A model generated the notes under the pieces. That model made no database searches, had not been told where the DNA came from, and was given only the letters and a program-made list of their open reading frames with translations. Position numbers and translations under genes: made by a program. A stretch of 35,659 nucleotides of DNA from Oribacterium sp. NK2B42 (GTDB taxonomy: Bacteria; Bacillota; Clostridia; Lachnospirales; Lachnospiraceae): assembly GCF_000424445.1 (NCBI RefSeq), contig NZ_AUJX01000042.1:1-35659 (forward strand), written 5' to 3'. Below are positions 1 to 7,442 of the stretch, one piece after another. Position 1 is the stretch's first letter. Every line of letters begins with the position of its first letter.

Positions 1-298
1 CGGTTATTCATGAGTACTACACCTTAAAATGCAAGTCCAAAAAGAAGAACGTTGCAATAGGTGCTGTAATGCACAAAATATGCAATATCATTTTTGCTAT
101 GCTTCGTGATAACAAGCCCTATGAGATGATCACCCCTGAAGAACACAGAAAGCAGTTTAATCGGCTCAATCGCACTACAAAAGTTGCCTGACATCTAATT
201 TGTCATTTTCAATGTGCTATAAATGAATTAGCTTTATTAAAGTTACCCAAAAATGCAGGTGATGGCTAATTTCTAATATTTTCAATTTACTCCTTGAC
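1..298 (+). mobile_element. Right end of an IS110-type insertion sequence
   Basis: The stretch holds the last 62 codons of a transposase and about 100 bases of AT-rich non-coding DNA, after which an asparagine synthase reading frame starts abruptly without its first three quarters. I infer that the element lies inside or beside a broken asnB gene. The left end is outside the window. The right boundary is only bracketed between the transposase stop at 191 and about 298, because I see no clear terminal inverted repeat; IS110 elements often lack one. Confidence 0.45.
3..191 (+). CDS. IS110-family transposase, C-terminal end (cut by window edge)
   Basis: An open frame enters from the left edge and ends at the TGA at 189-191, giving 62 residues. 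It reads VIHEYYTLKCKSKKKNVAIG, then a hydrophobic helix (HKICNIIFAMLRDNKPYEM) and a basic tail. This looks like the extreme C-terminus of DEDD-type (IS110/IS116/IS902) transposases, which end with a helix of the form KicrIiyamlkdgkpY. The catalytic Ser-containing Transposase_20 domain would lie mostly upstream, outside the window. Family assignment rests on this short tail, so it is likely but not certain. Confidence 0.65.
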   Translation, partial: VIHEYYTLKCKSKKKNVAIGAVMHKICNIIFAMLRDNKPYEMITPEEHRKQFNRLNRTTKVA

Positions 299-657
299 AT
301 TTCTTAGCTGGACTTCGCCATGCTTTCGAAGAGGAACACATACTTCCCGAAGACATCCTTATGCGTGAAAAGGCAGCCTTCTCTGATGCCGTAGGTCACA
401 GCTTGAAGGACGACCTGAGAGAATTCGCAGAAGCCAGCTACACTGATGAAGAATTTGAAGAAAGATGCGAAAAATACACTCATGCAACACCTTTCACCAA
501 GGAATCTCTCCTTTACAGAGACATCTTTGAGAAATACTATCCCGGTCAGTCCGGAATGGTAGTTGATTTCTGGATGCCAAACAAGACCTGGCCGGGTTGT
601 AATGTTAACGACCCTTCAGCCCGCGTTCTCAGTAACTACGGTGATTCCGGAAAATAA
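298..657 (+). pseudogene. asnB: Asparagine synthase (glutamine-hydrolysing), 5'-truncated C-terminal fragment
   Basis: From about 304 the frame reads LAGLRHAFEEEHILPEDIL and continues through MREKAAFSDAVGHSLKDD to WMPNKTWPG and NDPSARVLSNYGDSGK. These match the C-terminal end of Clostridia-type AsnB, including the AFSDAVGHS segment and the terminal WMPN...DPSARVLSNYGDSG block. The whole enzyme is about 520 residues, with an N-terminal Cys glutaminase and an ATP-pyrophosphatase domain; only about 118 residues remain. An in-frame stop at 295-297 precedes it. An ATG at 361 could start a 98-residue product, but nothing suggests it is functional. The break sits beside the IS110 remnant, which probably caused it. 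A strong terminator follows at 704. Confidence 0.8.
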
Positions 658-703
658 AAAGATTCGAAAATATGGAATACCTGTCTGATGCATATATTTA
701 AGG

Positions 704-738
704 AACCGCCGGAGACTATATCAATCTCCGGCGGTTTT
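704..738. terminator. Bidirectional rho-independent terminator
   Basis: A perfect 12-bp inverted repeat (AACCGCCGGAGA at 704-715, TCTCCGGCGGTT at 725-736) with a 9-nt loop ends in a T run on the plus strand and starts with AA on the other. It lies between the convergent asnB remnant and the GntP permease gene and can serve both. Confidence 0.88.
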
Positions 739-741
739 AAG

Positions 742-2004
742 TTAATGAATCATAATATACATTACAACCGAAACCACAGTACTTGTAAGACCGATGATGG
801 CTTCGTAAGGAATCAGTTTCATGCGCTCACTGATGGTAAGGTTTACTGCACCGCCTGTTGCGTGGAAGAAGGAACCGTGTGGCAGGGAATCCAGCACTGT
901 TGCTCCGGCATGGATCATTGCTGCTGCGGCCAATGCTGAAACACCGTTAGCAAGGAGTGTAGGAGCAAAGGTTTGTGAAGCAACGGTTGCTCCAGCTGTG
1001 GTTGATGCTGTAGCTGCTGCCATAAGTATTCCTGAAAGCGGAGCCAGAACGAAAGCCGGCATATTCATTGCCTCAAGGAGGTTTGTCACATCATACTGTA
1101 ATGCAGAAGCCTTTATAATACCTGCGATTGTACCGGTACCTATAAGAAGGATTGATACACCGATCACCTTGCTGAGACCAAATTCCATATACTCGATACA
1201 GTTTTTGACTTTACCGGTTGCAAGCATACACACAAAACCTCCCACCGGAAGTGCGATCAAAGGATCAATAGCTATTCCTGCGATAGGACGTAATGCAAGC
1301 ATCACTATAACCACAACCGGACCGAGTACTGCAGGTAAAAATGCAGGAAGGTTCTTTTCGCCTGTAGCTTCCATGTCATCGGCTGTGATCTCTCCTCCGC
1401 TCTTTTTAACAAGCATGGAAGCCAGAATGATGGACACTATAAGAGCAAATACTGCAGGAACTGCATTTCTCATCATTACTGCTGTAAGATCCTGTGAAAA
1501 TGCCTCTGATACTGAAATTGTATTGGGGTTCGGGGAAATAATGTTTCCGGCCTTTCCTCCACCAATCATAGCGATAAGGATGCCGCTTTTTGAAAGACCT
1601 GCTCTCTTTCCTATTGCCAAAGCTATGGGAGCAACCGTAATTACGGAAATATCTATAAATACACCAACCGCACAGATAATCATGGTGGCTATGGCAATTG
1701 CCGCCACAGCTCTCTTTTCACCAAGCTTCTCAACAATGGTTTCTGCGATTTTCTCTGCAGCTCCTGTTTTGATCAATGTTCCTGCCAGGATTCCGCTGGT
1801 GAGAATTCTGAGAACCGATGACATCATTGAGCCTGCTCCGCTGACCATGGTGCTTACTGTTATGGAAAGACCACCTCCGCCGATCAGACCTCCGATCAAT
1901 GCTCCGAGAATAAGACTATATGCCGGCTGGACCTTTTTGATGATAAATATTATCGCAACAGCCAGTCCGATAATTGCTCCTAAAGTTGTAAATTGTGCTT
2001 CCAT
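742..2004 (-). CDS. GntP-family sugar-acid/H+ symporter, probable glycerate permease
   Basis: A 420-residue integral membrane protein made almost wholly of hydrophobic segments (about 12) separated by Gly-rich loops. It shows GntP-family features: the N-terminal SLILGALIGGLIGGGG segment, GVFIDISVITVAPIALAI, the GGGKAGNIISPNPNTIS loop (about residues 150-168), and the C-terminal HAGATVLDSLPHGSFFHATGG motif. GntP transporters carry gluconate, glycerate and related hydroxy-acids into the cell. The upstream gene on the same strand encodes glycerate kinase, so glycerate is the best substrate guess; this is inference from context. The start is supported by AAAGGAAG eight bases before ATG. A gap of about 144 bases separates it from the kinase gene. 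Confidence 0.88.
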   Translation of the reverse strand: MEAQFTTLGAIIGLAVAIIFIIKKVQPAYSLILGALIGGLIGGGGLSITVSTMVSGAGSMMSSVLRILTSGILAGTLIKTGAAEKIAETIVEKLGEKRAVAAIAIATMIICAVGVFIDISVITVAPIALAIGKRAGLSKSGILIAMIGGGKAGNIISPNPNTISVSEAFSQDLTAVMMRNAVPAVFALIVSIILASMLVKKSGGEITADDMEATGEKNLPAFLPAVLGPVVVIVMLALRPIAGIAIDPLIALPVGGFVCMLATGKVKNCIEYMEFGLSKVIGVSILLIGTGTIAGIIKASALQYDVTNLLEAMNMPAFVLAPLSGILMAAATASTTAGATVASQTFAPTLLANGVSALAAAAMIHAGATVLDSLPHGSFFHATGGAVNLTISERMKLIPYEAIIGLTSTVVSVVMYIMIH

Positions 2005-2060
2005 GGTTACTTCCTTTCGTTATCTATCTACTCATCTATTAACACAGTTTTTGAGCCTTA

Positions 2061-2106
2061 ACATCTGACACACAGATGTCAATCCAATCGACCATTATCG
2101 TGGTCG
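2061..2106. repeat. Two short inverted repeats in the gap between the kinase and permease genes
   Basis: ACATCTG(2061-2067)/CAGATGT(2073-2079) and CGACCA(2089-2094)/TGGTCG(2101-2106) are perfect stems of 7 and 6 bp. On the minus strand neither is followed by a T run, so they do not look like a terminator. They could be operator half-sites or mRNA stems in the permease leader. No function can be shown. Confidence 0.35.
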
Positions 2107-2148
2107 CCATACCACCTTGATTTTTAAAAAATCAAAAAGAATCATTCT

Positions 2149-3279
2149 TTATAGAGATATGTTGATCATCCGGAACATTCGAACAGCTCCCTTATAGTAA
2201 AGCTCTTCTGCCCTATCCAGAGCTTCCGACAGAGGCATTGGCCCATCCACCGTAGTCATGATGGAATTGATTCCATGCTCGAATATTCCTTCATAGCCTT
2301 TTCCGAGACCGCCGCAAAGGGCTGCAACCGGAATCTCATGGCTCTTTGCTCTGTCTCCGACTCCCTGCATTACCTTTCCGAAGCAGCTCTGCCAGTCTGT
2401 TCTGCCTTCTCCGGTAACTATCAGGTCCGCACCTTCTATAAGTTTATCAAATCCGATGAGATCAAGCACTGTCTCGATACCCGACTTCATCTCTGCATTT
2501 AAAAATATTTTAAGCGCCGTACCAAGTCCGCCTGCTGCTCCCGCTCCTTGTATATCATCGGGATTAATGCCAAACTCCTTTATGATCACATCCCGATAAT
2601 TACACATGCCTTTCTCGAGGCGTTCCAGAATTTCGTGGGTTCCACCCTTCTGTTTTCCAAATGTAAATGTGGCTCCGTCTTTTCCGCAAAGAGGATTTGT
2701 AACATCACACATAACCGTGAAACGCGCCTTCTTTGCTCTCTCATCCAAACCACTCACATCTATATGAGCGACCTTCTCAAGCTCGCTGCCCTTGCCTTCA
2801 AGTACGTTTCCGTTAATGTCTAAAAACTTTACTCCCAGGGCACTCGCAAAGCCCATGCCTCCGTCATTGGTTGCCGATCCGCCGATGGCAATGGATATAT
2901 CCTCGAATCCTTCATCCAGCGCCGCCTTAACAAGCTCTCCGGTTCCATAGGTTGTGGTGTTAAGAGGATTCCTCTTATCCTCCGGAACCAGGGGAAGTCC
3001 TGAGGCCTGTGCCATCTCGAGAATTACCTCGGAATCACTAAGCTGTCCATAATAAGCTGTGACATCTTCCATCAGAGGACCGTGTACTTCCTTATAGACC
3101 TTTTTGCCCTTTCTGGCCAGAATAACGGCATCTGTTGTTCCCTCTCCGCCATCCGCAACAGGGATACCCATAGTCTCACAGGGACCAAATACCTCATGCG
3201 CTGCTTTTGTAAGTAATTCAATGGTTTGTTCGCTGGACAATGTGCCTTTGAAAGAATCCGATGCAAATACCAGTTTCAT
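2149..3279 (-). CDS. glxK: Glycerate kinase, type I (GckA/GlxK family)
   Basis: A 376-residue cytoplasmic kinase that phosphorylates D-glycerate with ATP, usually to 2-phosphoglycerate, feeding lower glycolysis. Seen in the sequence: N-terminal KLVFASDSFKGTLSS, GIPVADGGEGTTDA (about residues 40-53), AIGGSATNDGGMGFASALGV, which binds substrate, and TGEGRTDWQSCFGKVMQG near residue 290. Length and motif order match the glycerate kinase family in full. It is preceded by AAAGGAG eight bases before ATG and by a large inverted repeat at 3310-3353. The downstream GntP permease gene and the upstream CdaR-type regulator make a glycerate uptake and use locus. Confidence 0.93.
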   Translation of the reverse strand: MKLVFASDSFKGTLSSEQTIELLTKAAHEVFGPCETMGIPVADGGEGTTDAVILARKGKKVYKEVHGPLMEDVTAYYGQLSDSEVILEMAQASGLPLVPEDKRNPLNTTTYGTGELVKAALDEGFEDISIAIGGSATNDGGMGFASALGVKFLDINGNVLEGKGSELEKVAHIDVSGLDERAKKARFTVMCDVTNPLCGKDGATFTFGKQKGGTHEILERLEKGMCNYRDVIIKEFGINPDDIQGAGAAGGLGTALKIFLNAEMKSGIETVLDLIGFDKLIEGADLIVTGEGRTDWQSCFGKVMQGVGDRAKSHEIPVAALCGGLGKGYEGIFEHGINSIMTTVDGPMPLSEALDRAEELYYKGAVRMFRMINISL

Positions 3280-3309
3280 AGTCTGCTCCTTTTTTGTTAC
3301 GACATACCA

Positions 3310-3353
3310 TAACGATTTATGCAGTTTGTTAAGTTCATTGCATAAAATCGTTA
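3310..3353. promoter_or_regulatory. Large inverted repeat upstream of glycerate kinase, candidate operator
   Basis: TAACGATTTATGCA (3310-3323) and TGCATAAAATCGTTA (3339-3353) are near-perfect inverted arms, differing by one extra A, with 15 bases between them. The element sits 31-74 bases upstream of the glycerate kinase start on the minus strand. It has no adjoining T run. The neighbouring CdaR-type regulator is the natural candidate to bind it; that link is inference. Confidence 0.55.
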
Positions 3354-3436
3354 GTTTCTATTGTTCTGAGTCACTCATTTATTAACTATATCTATATTTT
3401 ATTTAAAATTTCTGATTTGGATAGAACTTCCGAGCA

Positions 3437-3482
3437 TAAAAAGAACGCATATATTTGTGTCTGCTGCACAAAACATGCGTTC
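3437..3482 (-). terminator. Rho-independent terminator of the CdaR-type regulator gene
   Basis: GAACGCAT (3443-3450) pairs with ATGCGTTC (3475-3482), and inside it TTTGTG pairs with CACAAA. Read on the minus strand the hairpin is followed by TTTTTA. It lies 26 bases past the stop of the regulator gene, so the regulator is probably transcribed alone and the kinase gene has its own promoter. Confidence 0.75.
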
Positions 3483-3507
3483 CGTATAAGTTTGCCCATT
3501 GTATACA

Positions 3508-4668
3508 TTAGCCAATGAGATACATGTACAAAAAATCCATGAATCCCCGGTCCCTTGCACTTTCCAATGGATTAATGCCCAAATAATCCTTCATTTTGTT
3601 GTATCTGTACATCAGTGTATTTTTATGGATATAGAGCTTTTTGGATGCTTCAGACAAATTATAGTTTGATTCTTCCAGAGCTCCGATCATTTCCGTCAGC
3701 TGCTTTATCTGATCCTCTTTAAGTCTGCTTTTATATATGTAAAAAACCTGCTGAAGCTCCTGCCTCGAAACCAGTGAATGAAAATACTCCTGCACATGAT
3801 CCATGAAGAATATGATTTCTTCTGAAGAATTTATATGGGATTCCAGCCACCGGCAGTGGCGAAAGGCATGATAGTACCTGGAAAAAGTGGTCTGAAGTGA
3901 ACCTACATAAAAAACTGCACCGATGCCGGCTTCTTTCAGCTGTCTGATGGTGTACTCAAGATATATCGAAATCTCTTCTCTGTAATCAGTAAGATTCCTG
4001 TGTCCATCGACCTTTACCGTCTTAAATACCAGAAGGTGGTTGTCATCCATTACAAAACTGAAATCCTGGACCCAATGTCCTTTCCCCTGTCTGAGAACGG
4101 CAAGCACTTCATCAGGCTCCATAGCTTTGTTTCCAGACCTATCAGTTTTTCCAATCTTCGCGAAATTCAATTTACATAAAATCGGAACTCTGACCAGTGA
4201 CTCATCATATTCCAACTGCTTTGCGATGCTTCTGATCTCAGCTGCATCTGCATATTCCGCCTGGGTTAAAAGATTCAGGAAATGTTCTTTCCTGCTTCTT
4301 CTGAGGCGAATGCTCTCCTGCTGCTTTTCAAATTTAAGCATGGTCTCAATGGCCATACGGGTAATGAGCGCAACATCATGTATCTGATCCGGATCTCCGG
4401 TAACTCCCACAACTCCTTCTTTACGCCCATCGCAAACTATAGCCATATTTATGCCCGGAAGCACTCCGGGGAATAATGAATCTTCCCGAACCACCAGAAC
4501 ATCCTGTGAACTGTGAATAACTCGATTCGCAGCTTCGTGGTACTTTCCCACACGTTCCTGATCCCGGCTTGCAATGATCACTCCCGATTCATCCATGATG
4601 TTAATGTTGTAGCCCGTATATTGGGTGACCTGCTCGATAAATTTTCTTGCTAACTCAGGTTCGATCAT
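3508..4668 (-). CDS. cdaR: CdaR/SdaR-type sugar-diacid transcriptional regulator
   Basis: A 386-residue regulator. Residues 1 to about 130 are a putative sugar-diacid recognition domain, beginning IEPELARKFIEQVTQYTGYNI, with SGVIIASRDQERVGKYHEAA and a VVGVTGDPDQI segment typical of CdaR and YgkH/GudR-like proteins. The C-terminus carries a PucR-type helix-turn-helix: LEESNYNLSEASKKLYIHKNTLMYRY, followed by NKMKDYLGINP. In Escherichia coli CdaR activates galactarate, glucarate and glycerate genes; here the adjacent targets would be glycerate kinase and the GntP permease. Its own terminator at 3437-3482 suggests a separate transcript. The effector could be glycerate or a C6 diacid; the sequence does not decide. 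Confidence 0.9.
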   Translation of the reverse strand: MIEPELARKFIEQVTQYTGYNINIMDESGVIIASRDQERVGKYHEAANRVIHSSQDVLVVREDSLFPGVLPGINMAIVCDGRKEGVVGVTGDPDQIHDVALITRMAIETMLKFEKQQESIRLRRSRKEHFLNLLTQAEYADAAEIRSIAKQLEYDESLVRVPILCKLNFAKIGKTDRSGNKAMEPDEVLAVLRQGKGHWVQDFSFVMDDNHLLVFKTVKVDGHRNLTDYREEISIYLEYTIRQLKEAGIGAVFYVGSLQTTFSRYYHAFRHCRWLESHINSSEEIIFFMDHVQEYFHSLVSRQELQQVFYIYKSRLKEDQIKQLTEMIGALEESNYNLSEASKKLYIHKNTLMYRYNKMKDYLGINPLESARDRGFMDFLYMYLIG

Positions 4669-4834
4669 GAGAGGATTTTCCTTTCTGCAAAGAAATCAGC
4701 TTTAAAAACATCCCAACCCATCCACGCAAGGAGCAACAATTGATTTGCGTGATGATAAAATTCATTTTGAAGAAGCTATGACAAAACCATTTGACATTGG
4801 GGCTTTTGGCATTCTCGTTATGCCAATTATTTCA

Positions 4835-6001
4835 TCAGTAATCCAGCGCCAACTTTGCCATGAGGACTGCACCCCGACAGAGGACAGCTTCATTTCCTTT
4901 ATAATGGGCTGAGTGAAGAGGCCAAACCTTGTCACCTTCATCTGTGGTTCCCAACCAGTAAAAAGCTCCCGGAGTTTTTTCGAGATAAAAGGCAAAATCT
5001 TCTGCAGTCATGGCCGGTTTATCAAGTCTTATGGTGTCTTCTTTTCCAAAAAGTTCTTCTGCCTTACATAAAACGTAATCTGCCATTTCAGGGTCATTCA
5101 TAACAGCATTATAACCATGTTCATAGGTCAGTTCTCCGTCTATCGAGAATGCTATCTTTATGCCTTCAAATATTTCTTTTATACGCTTCTTGGCAGTTTC
5201 TCTGATATTTTTCTCGAAACTTCGCACAGTTCCTTCAAGCCTGCAGGAACCCGGCACGACATTATACCTGGATCCAGCCTGAAAGGTTCCTATGGTTATG
5301 ACTCCGGACAGCATGGGATCCATGTTTCTGCTGACTACAGTCTGAACAGCATTTACAAACTGGCAGCCTGCAACCAGTGCGTCATTGCCCTGGTCAGGCA
5401 TGGCGCCATGGGAAGTTTCCCCAAGAAACTCGATGGTAAATCTGTCAGAAGCAGCCATCTGGGGACCTGATTTCACGCCTACCTTTCCCGCAGGAAGGTT
5501 GGGCCATACATGAAGACCAAAGACTGCATCCGCCCCATCAAGGGCTCCCGCTTCTATCATATTCCTGCTTCCACCACAGGGACTTAGTTCCTCTGCCGGT
5601 TGAAAAATAAGTCTGACAGTTCCCTTCAGATCCTCCTGATGAAGTTTCAAAAGTCTCGCTGCTCCAAGAAGCATGGTGATGTGATGATCATGACCACAGG
5701 CATGCATTACTCCTTCATTCTCGGAAGAAAAGCTAAGACCCGTGTCCTCTGTGACGGAAAGCGCGTCCATATCCGCCCTGAGACATACGGTTTTACCGGC
5801 TTCTTTTCCTTTTATCTCCGCAAGAATCCCGTGGCCTCCGACATTATCCCTGATCTCATAGCCGCCTATATCAGAAAGCTCTTCCAGTATCTTTTTTGAA
5901 GTTTCAATTTCCTGATTCGAAACCTCCGGATGCCTGTGGAACCAGCGCCTGAGATCTATAAGATGGGTTTCGAACCTTTTTGCCTCGTTTAAGAGATCCA
6001 T
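4835..6001 (-). CDS. M20-family metal-dependent amidohydrolase (hippurate/IAA-amino-acid hydrolase-like)
   Basis: A 388-residue cytoplasmic dizinc hydrolase of the M20D type that splits N-acyl amino acids. Visible motifs in order: RRWFHRHPEVS near residue 19, RADMDAL (about 75), HACGHDHH (about 100), FQPAEE (about 133), the dimerisation segment SHGAMPDQGNDAL, NVVPGSCRLEGTVRS, and a C-terminal LHSAHY metal-binding His. Length is normal. Start is supported by GGAGAG before ATG. Substrates vary widely in this family (N-acetyl-diaminopimelate, hippurate, aminobenzoyl-glutamate), and I cannot choose. It is separated from its neighbours by about 160 bases each side, with no obvious operon partner. 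A small inverted repeat (TTGGCAT 4806-4812, ATGCCAA 4820-4826) lies past its end without a T run. Confidence 0.9.
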   Translation of the reverse strand: MDLLNEAKRFETHLIDLRRWFHRHPEVSNQEIETSKKILEELSDIGGYEIRDNVGGHGILAEIKGKEAGKTVCLRADMDALSVTEDTGLSFSSENEGVMHACGHDHHITMLLGAARLLKLHQEDLKGTVRLIFQPAEELSPCGGSRNMIEAGALDGADAVFGLHVWPNLPAGKVGVKSGPQMAASDRFTIEFLGETSHGAMPDQGNDALVAGCQFVNAVQTVVSRNMDPMLSGVITIGTFQAGSRYNVVPGSCRLEGTVRSFEKNIRETAKKRIKEIFEGIKIAFSIDGELTYEHGYNAVMNDPEMADYVLCKAEELFGKEDTIRLDKPAMTAEDFAFYLEKTPGAFYWLGTTDEGDKVWPLHSAHYKGNEAVLCRGAVLMAKLALDY

Positions 6002-6163
6002 GATTACTCTCCTTTGTCAAAATACCGTCACCTTTTTTCAATTTACTTTACCCTTTAGTAATCTCTATAGAGTCCTAATTCATCATATTATCTAACTAAT
6101 ATTATCATTCATGCAGTTCTGTTACAATTGGTGAAAAGAACACCGTAAATTACTTACTCAAAC

Positions 6164-7306
6164 TTATTCTCTCAATAGCTCCATCAGCCGTTTCATGGCT
6201 TCGCTGCACCTTTTAACATCCTGAACTGCATATACAAGGTAGTAGTAAATAGGAGGTTCCAATGACACAACATTGAAGTCTTTGCTATAGTCCAAAAGCG
6301 TATGCTCCGGCATAAGGGCAACACCTGCACCGGAGGCAACCATGTTCACCATGGCACGAAACAGATTGATACGGCAAATCACATCCGGAGTACAGTTATG
6401 CTGCCTTAATGCTGCGGAAACAATGTGCTGTACCGCAGTGAACTCCTGCTGCAGAATAAAACGTTCTCCATCGAGGTCCTCCAATCTCACAGGACCCGGA
6501 TATTTCTTCTCCAGCTTCATTGGTGTTATCAATTTTAATTCCTCTTCGTAGATTTTAGTATACCTTAGAGATCCACCGCTTAAACCAGGTACCACAAGCA
6601 GTGCCATATCAACCTTATCCTTTAAAAGCAGCTCTCTGGCACGGTCAGTATCCGCTTCGGTAATATCAATCTGAATATGAGGAAATTCCTCCAGAAATGT
6701 AGAAAGTACCCTGGATATCAGGAGGGATCCGGTCTGACGGCTTAAGGCAATTCGAATCTTATGTGAAGTTCTTCTGAGGTGCGTATCCAGTTCAGTTTTA
6801 AATCCTCTGTCTATCTTTCGGGCGGCTTCAGCTATGGTCAAATATCCAGCTCCTTCAACCGTAAACTCACAGTGTCCACGATGCCGGTTAAGCAATTTCT
6901 TCCCAAGGTTTCTCTCCATGGAATTCACATACTGAGTCAGCGCGGGCTGAGAGATATACAGATTTTCCGCAGCATTTGTGATATTACCTGTCTCATATAT
7001 TTCATAAATGTAAAAGAAAGAACGAAAGTCCAGCAACTCCTCTGCCCGTGTCTCATCTCCCACGAATTCAGCAAGTTCCTTCCTGATCTGCTCTAGCTTA
7101 ACGCCATACTTAAGATACAGTTTTCCCGCAAAAGTAAGTTCATGGTTCTTCCTGTCAAACAAAGTACATTCCAGCGCCATCTCTTCTGCAAGAAGCCTTC
7201 GGCTGAGGGTTGACTGGAGACATCCCCGAGACTTAGCCGCAAGTGTAAATTTCTTCTGTTCTTTCAGAACTTCCAAATCCAAATAAACCTGATAATTCAT
7301 AGTCAT
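6164..7306 (-). CDS. LysR-type transcriptional regulator with two tandem winged-helix domains
   Basis: About 380 residues, some 80 longer than a normal LysR regulator. The C-terminal two thirds are ordinary: a winged helix-turn-helix (FRSFFYIYEIYETGNITNAA, then SQPALTQYVNSMERNLGKKL) followed by a substrate-binding domain with IRIALSRQTGSLL and VNMVASGAGVALMPEHTLL. The extra N-terminus also looks like a degenerate LysR winged helix: YLDLEVLKEQKKFTLAAKSR, CLQSTLSRRLLAEEMAL and LFDRKNHELTFAGKLYL, with a linker to the second. The gene is divergent from the IlvD-family dehydratase gene across about 140 bases, so that gene is a likely target. The start is uncertain: ATG at 7306 or 7300 near AGAAAG is chosen; a TTG at 7324 is possible. 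Confidence 0.88.
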   Translation of the reverse strand: MTMNYQVYLDLEVLKEQKKFTLAAKSRGCLQSTLSRRLLAEEMALECTLFDRKNHELTFAGKLYLKYGVKLEQIRKELAEFVGDETRAEELLDFRSFFYIYEIYETGNITNAAENLYISQPALTQYVNSMERNLGKKLLNRHRGHCEFTVEGAGYLTIAEAARKIDRGFKTELDTHLRRTSHKIRIALSRQTGSLLISRVLSTFLEEFPHIQIDITEADTDRARELLLKDKVDMALLVVPGLSGGSLRYTKIYEEELKLITPMKLEKKYPGPVRLEDLDGERFILQQEFTAVQHIVSAALRQHNCTPDVICRINLFRAMVNMVASGAGVALMPEHTLLDYSKDFNVVSLEPPIYYYLVYAVQDVKRCSEAMKRLMELLRE

Positions 7307-7442
7307 CGTCTTTCTTAAATGCAAAATAATTTGATTTCTATGCGCATATCTTATTTAAGCTATGTCTGAATTTTATTAGACCAGGAATCTGCAGTCAAGC
7401 TATACTCGGATTATTATAAACCTTGTAAATGGAGGAAAAGAT

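Noticed and set aside
688-939. 83-codon plus-strand frame with many Cys codons
   Set aside because: It spans the terminator and then runs antisense to the permease gene; the Cys-rich part arises from the opposite strand's Ala/Gly codons.
821-2068. 415-codon open frame on the plus strand
   Set aside because: It is antisense to the GntP permease gene, whose motifs and ribosome site are clear; the composition is that of a reverse-strand shadow.
3367-3373. TGAGTCA box near the glycerate kinase promoter, and another inside the DUF3810 gene near 16457
   Set aside because: A 7-mer counted on both strands is expected about four times by chance in a window of this size; these copies are single and lack the 53-bp spacing.
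4806-4826. Terminator for the M20 amidohydrolase gene
   Set aside because: The stem is only 7 bp and is followed on the minus strand by AAAAGCCCC rather than a T run.
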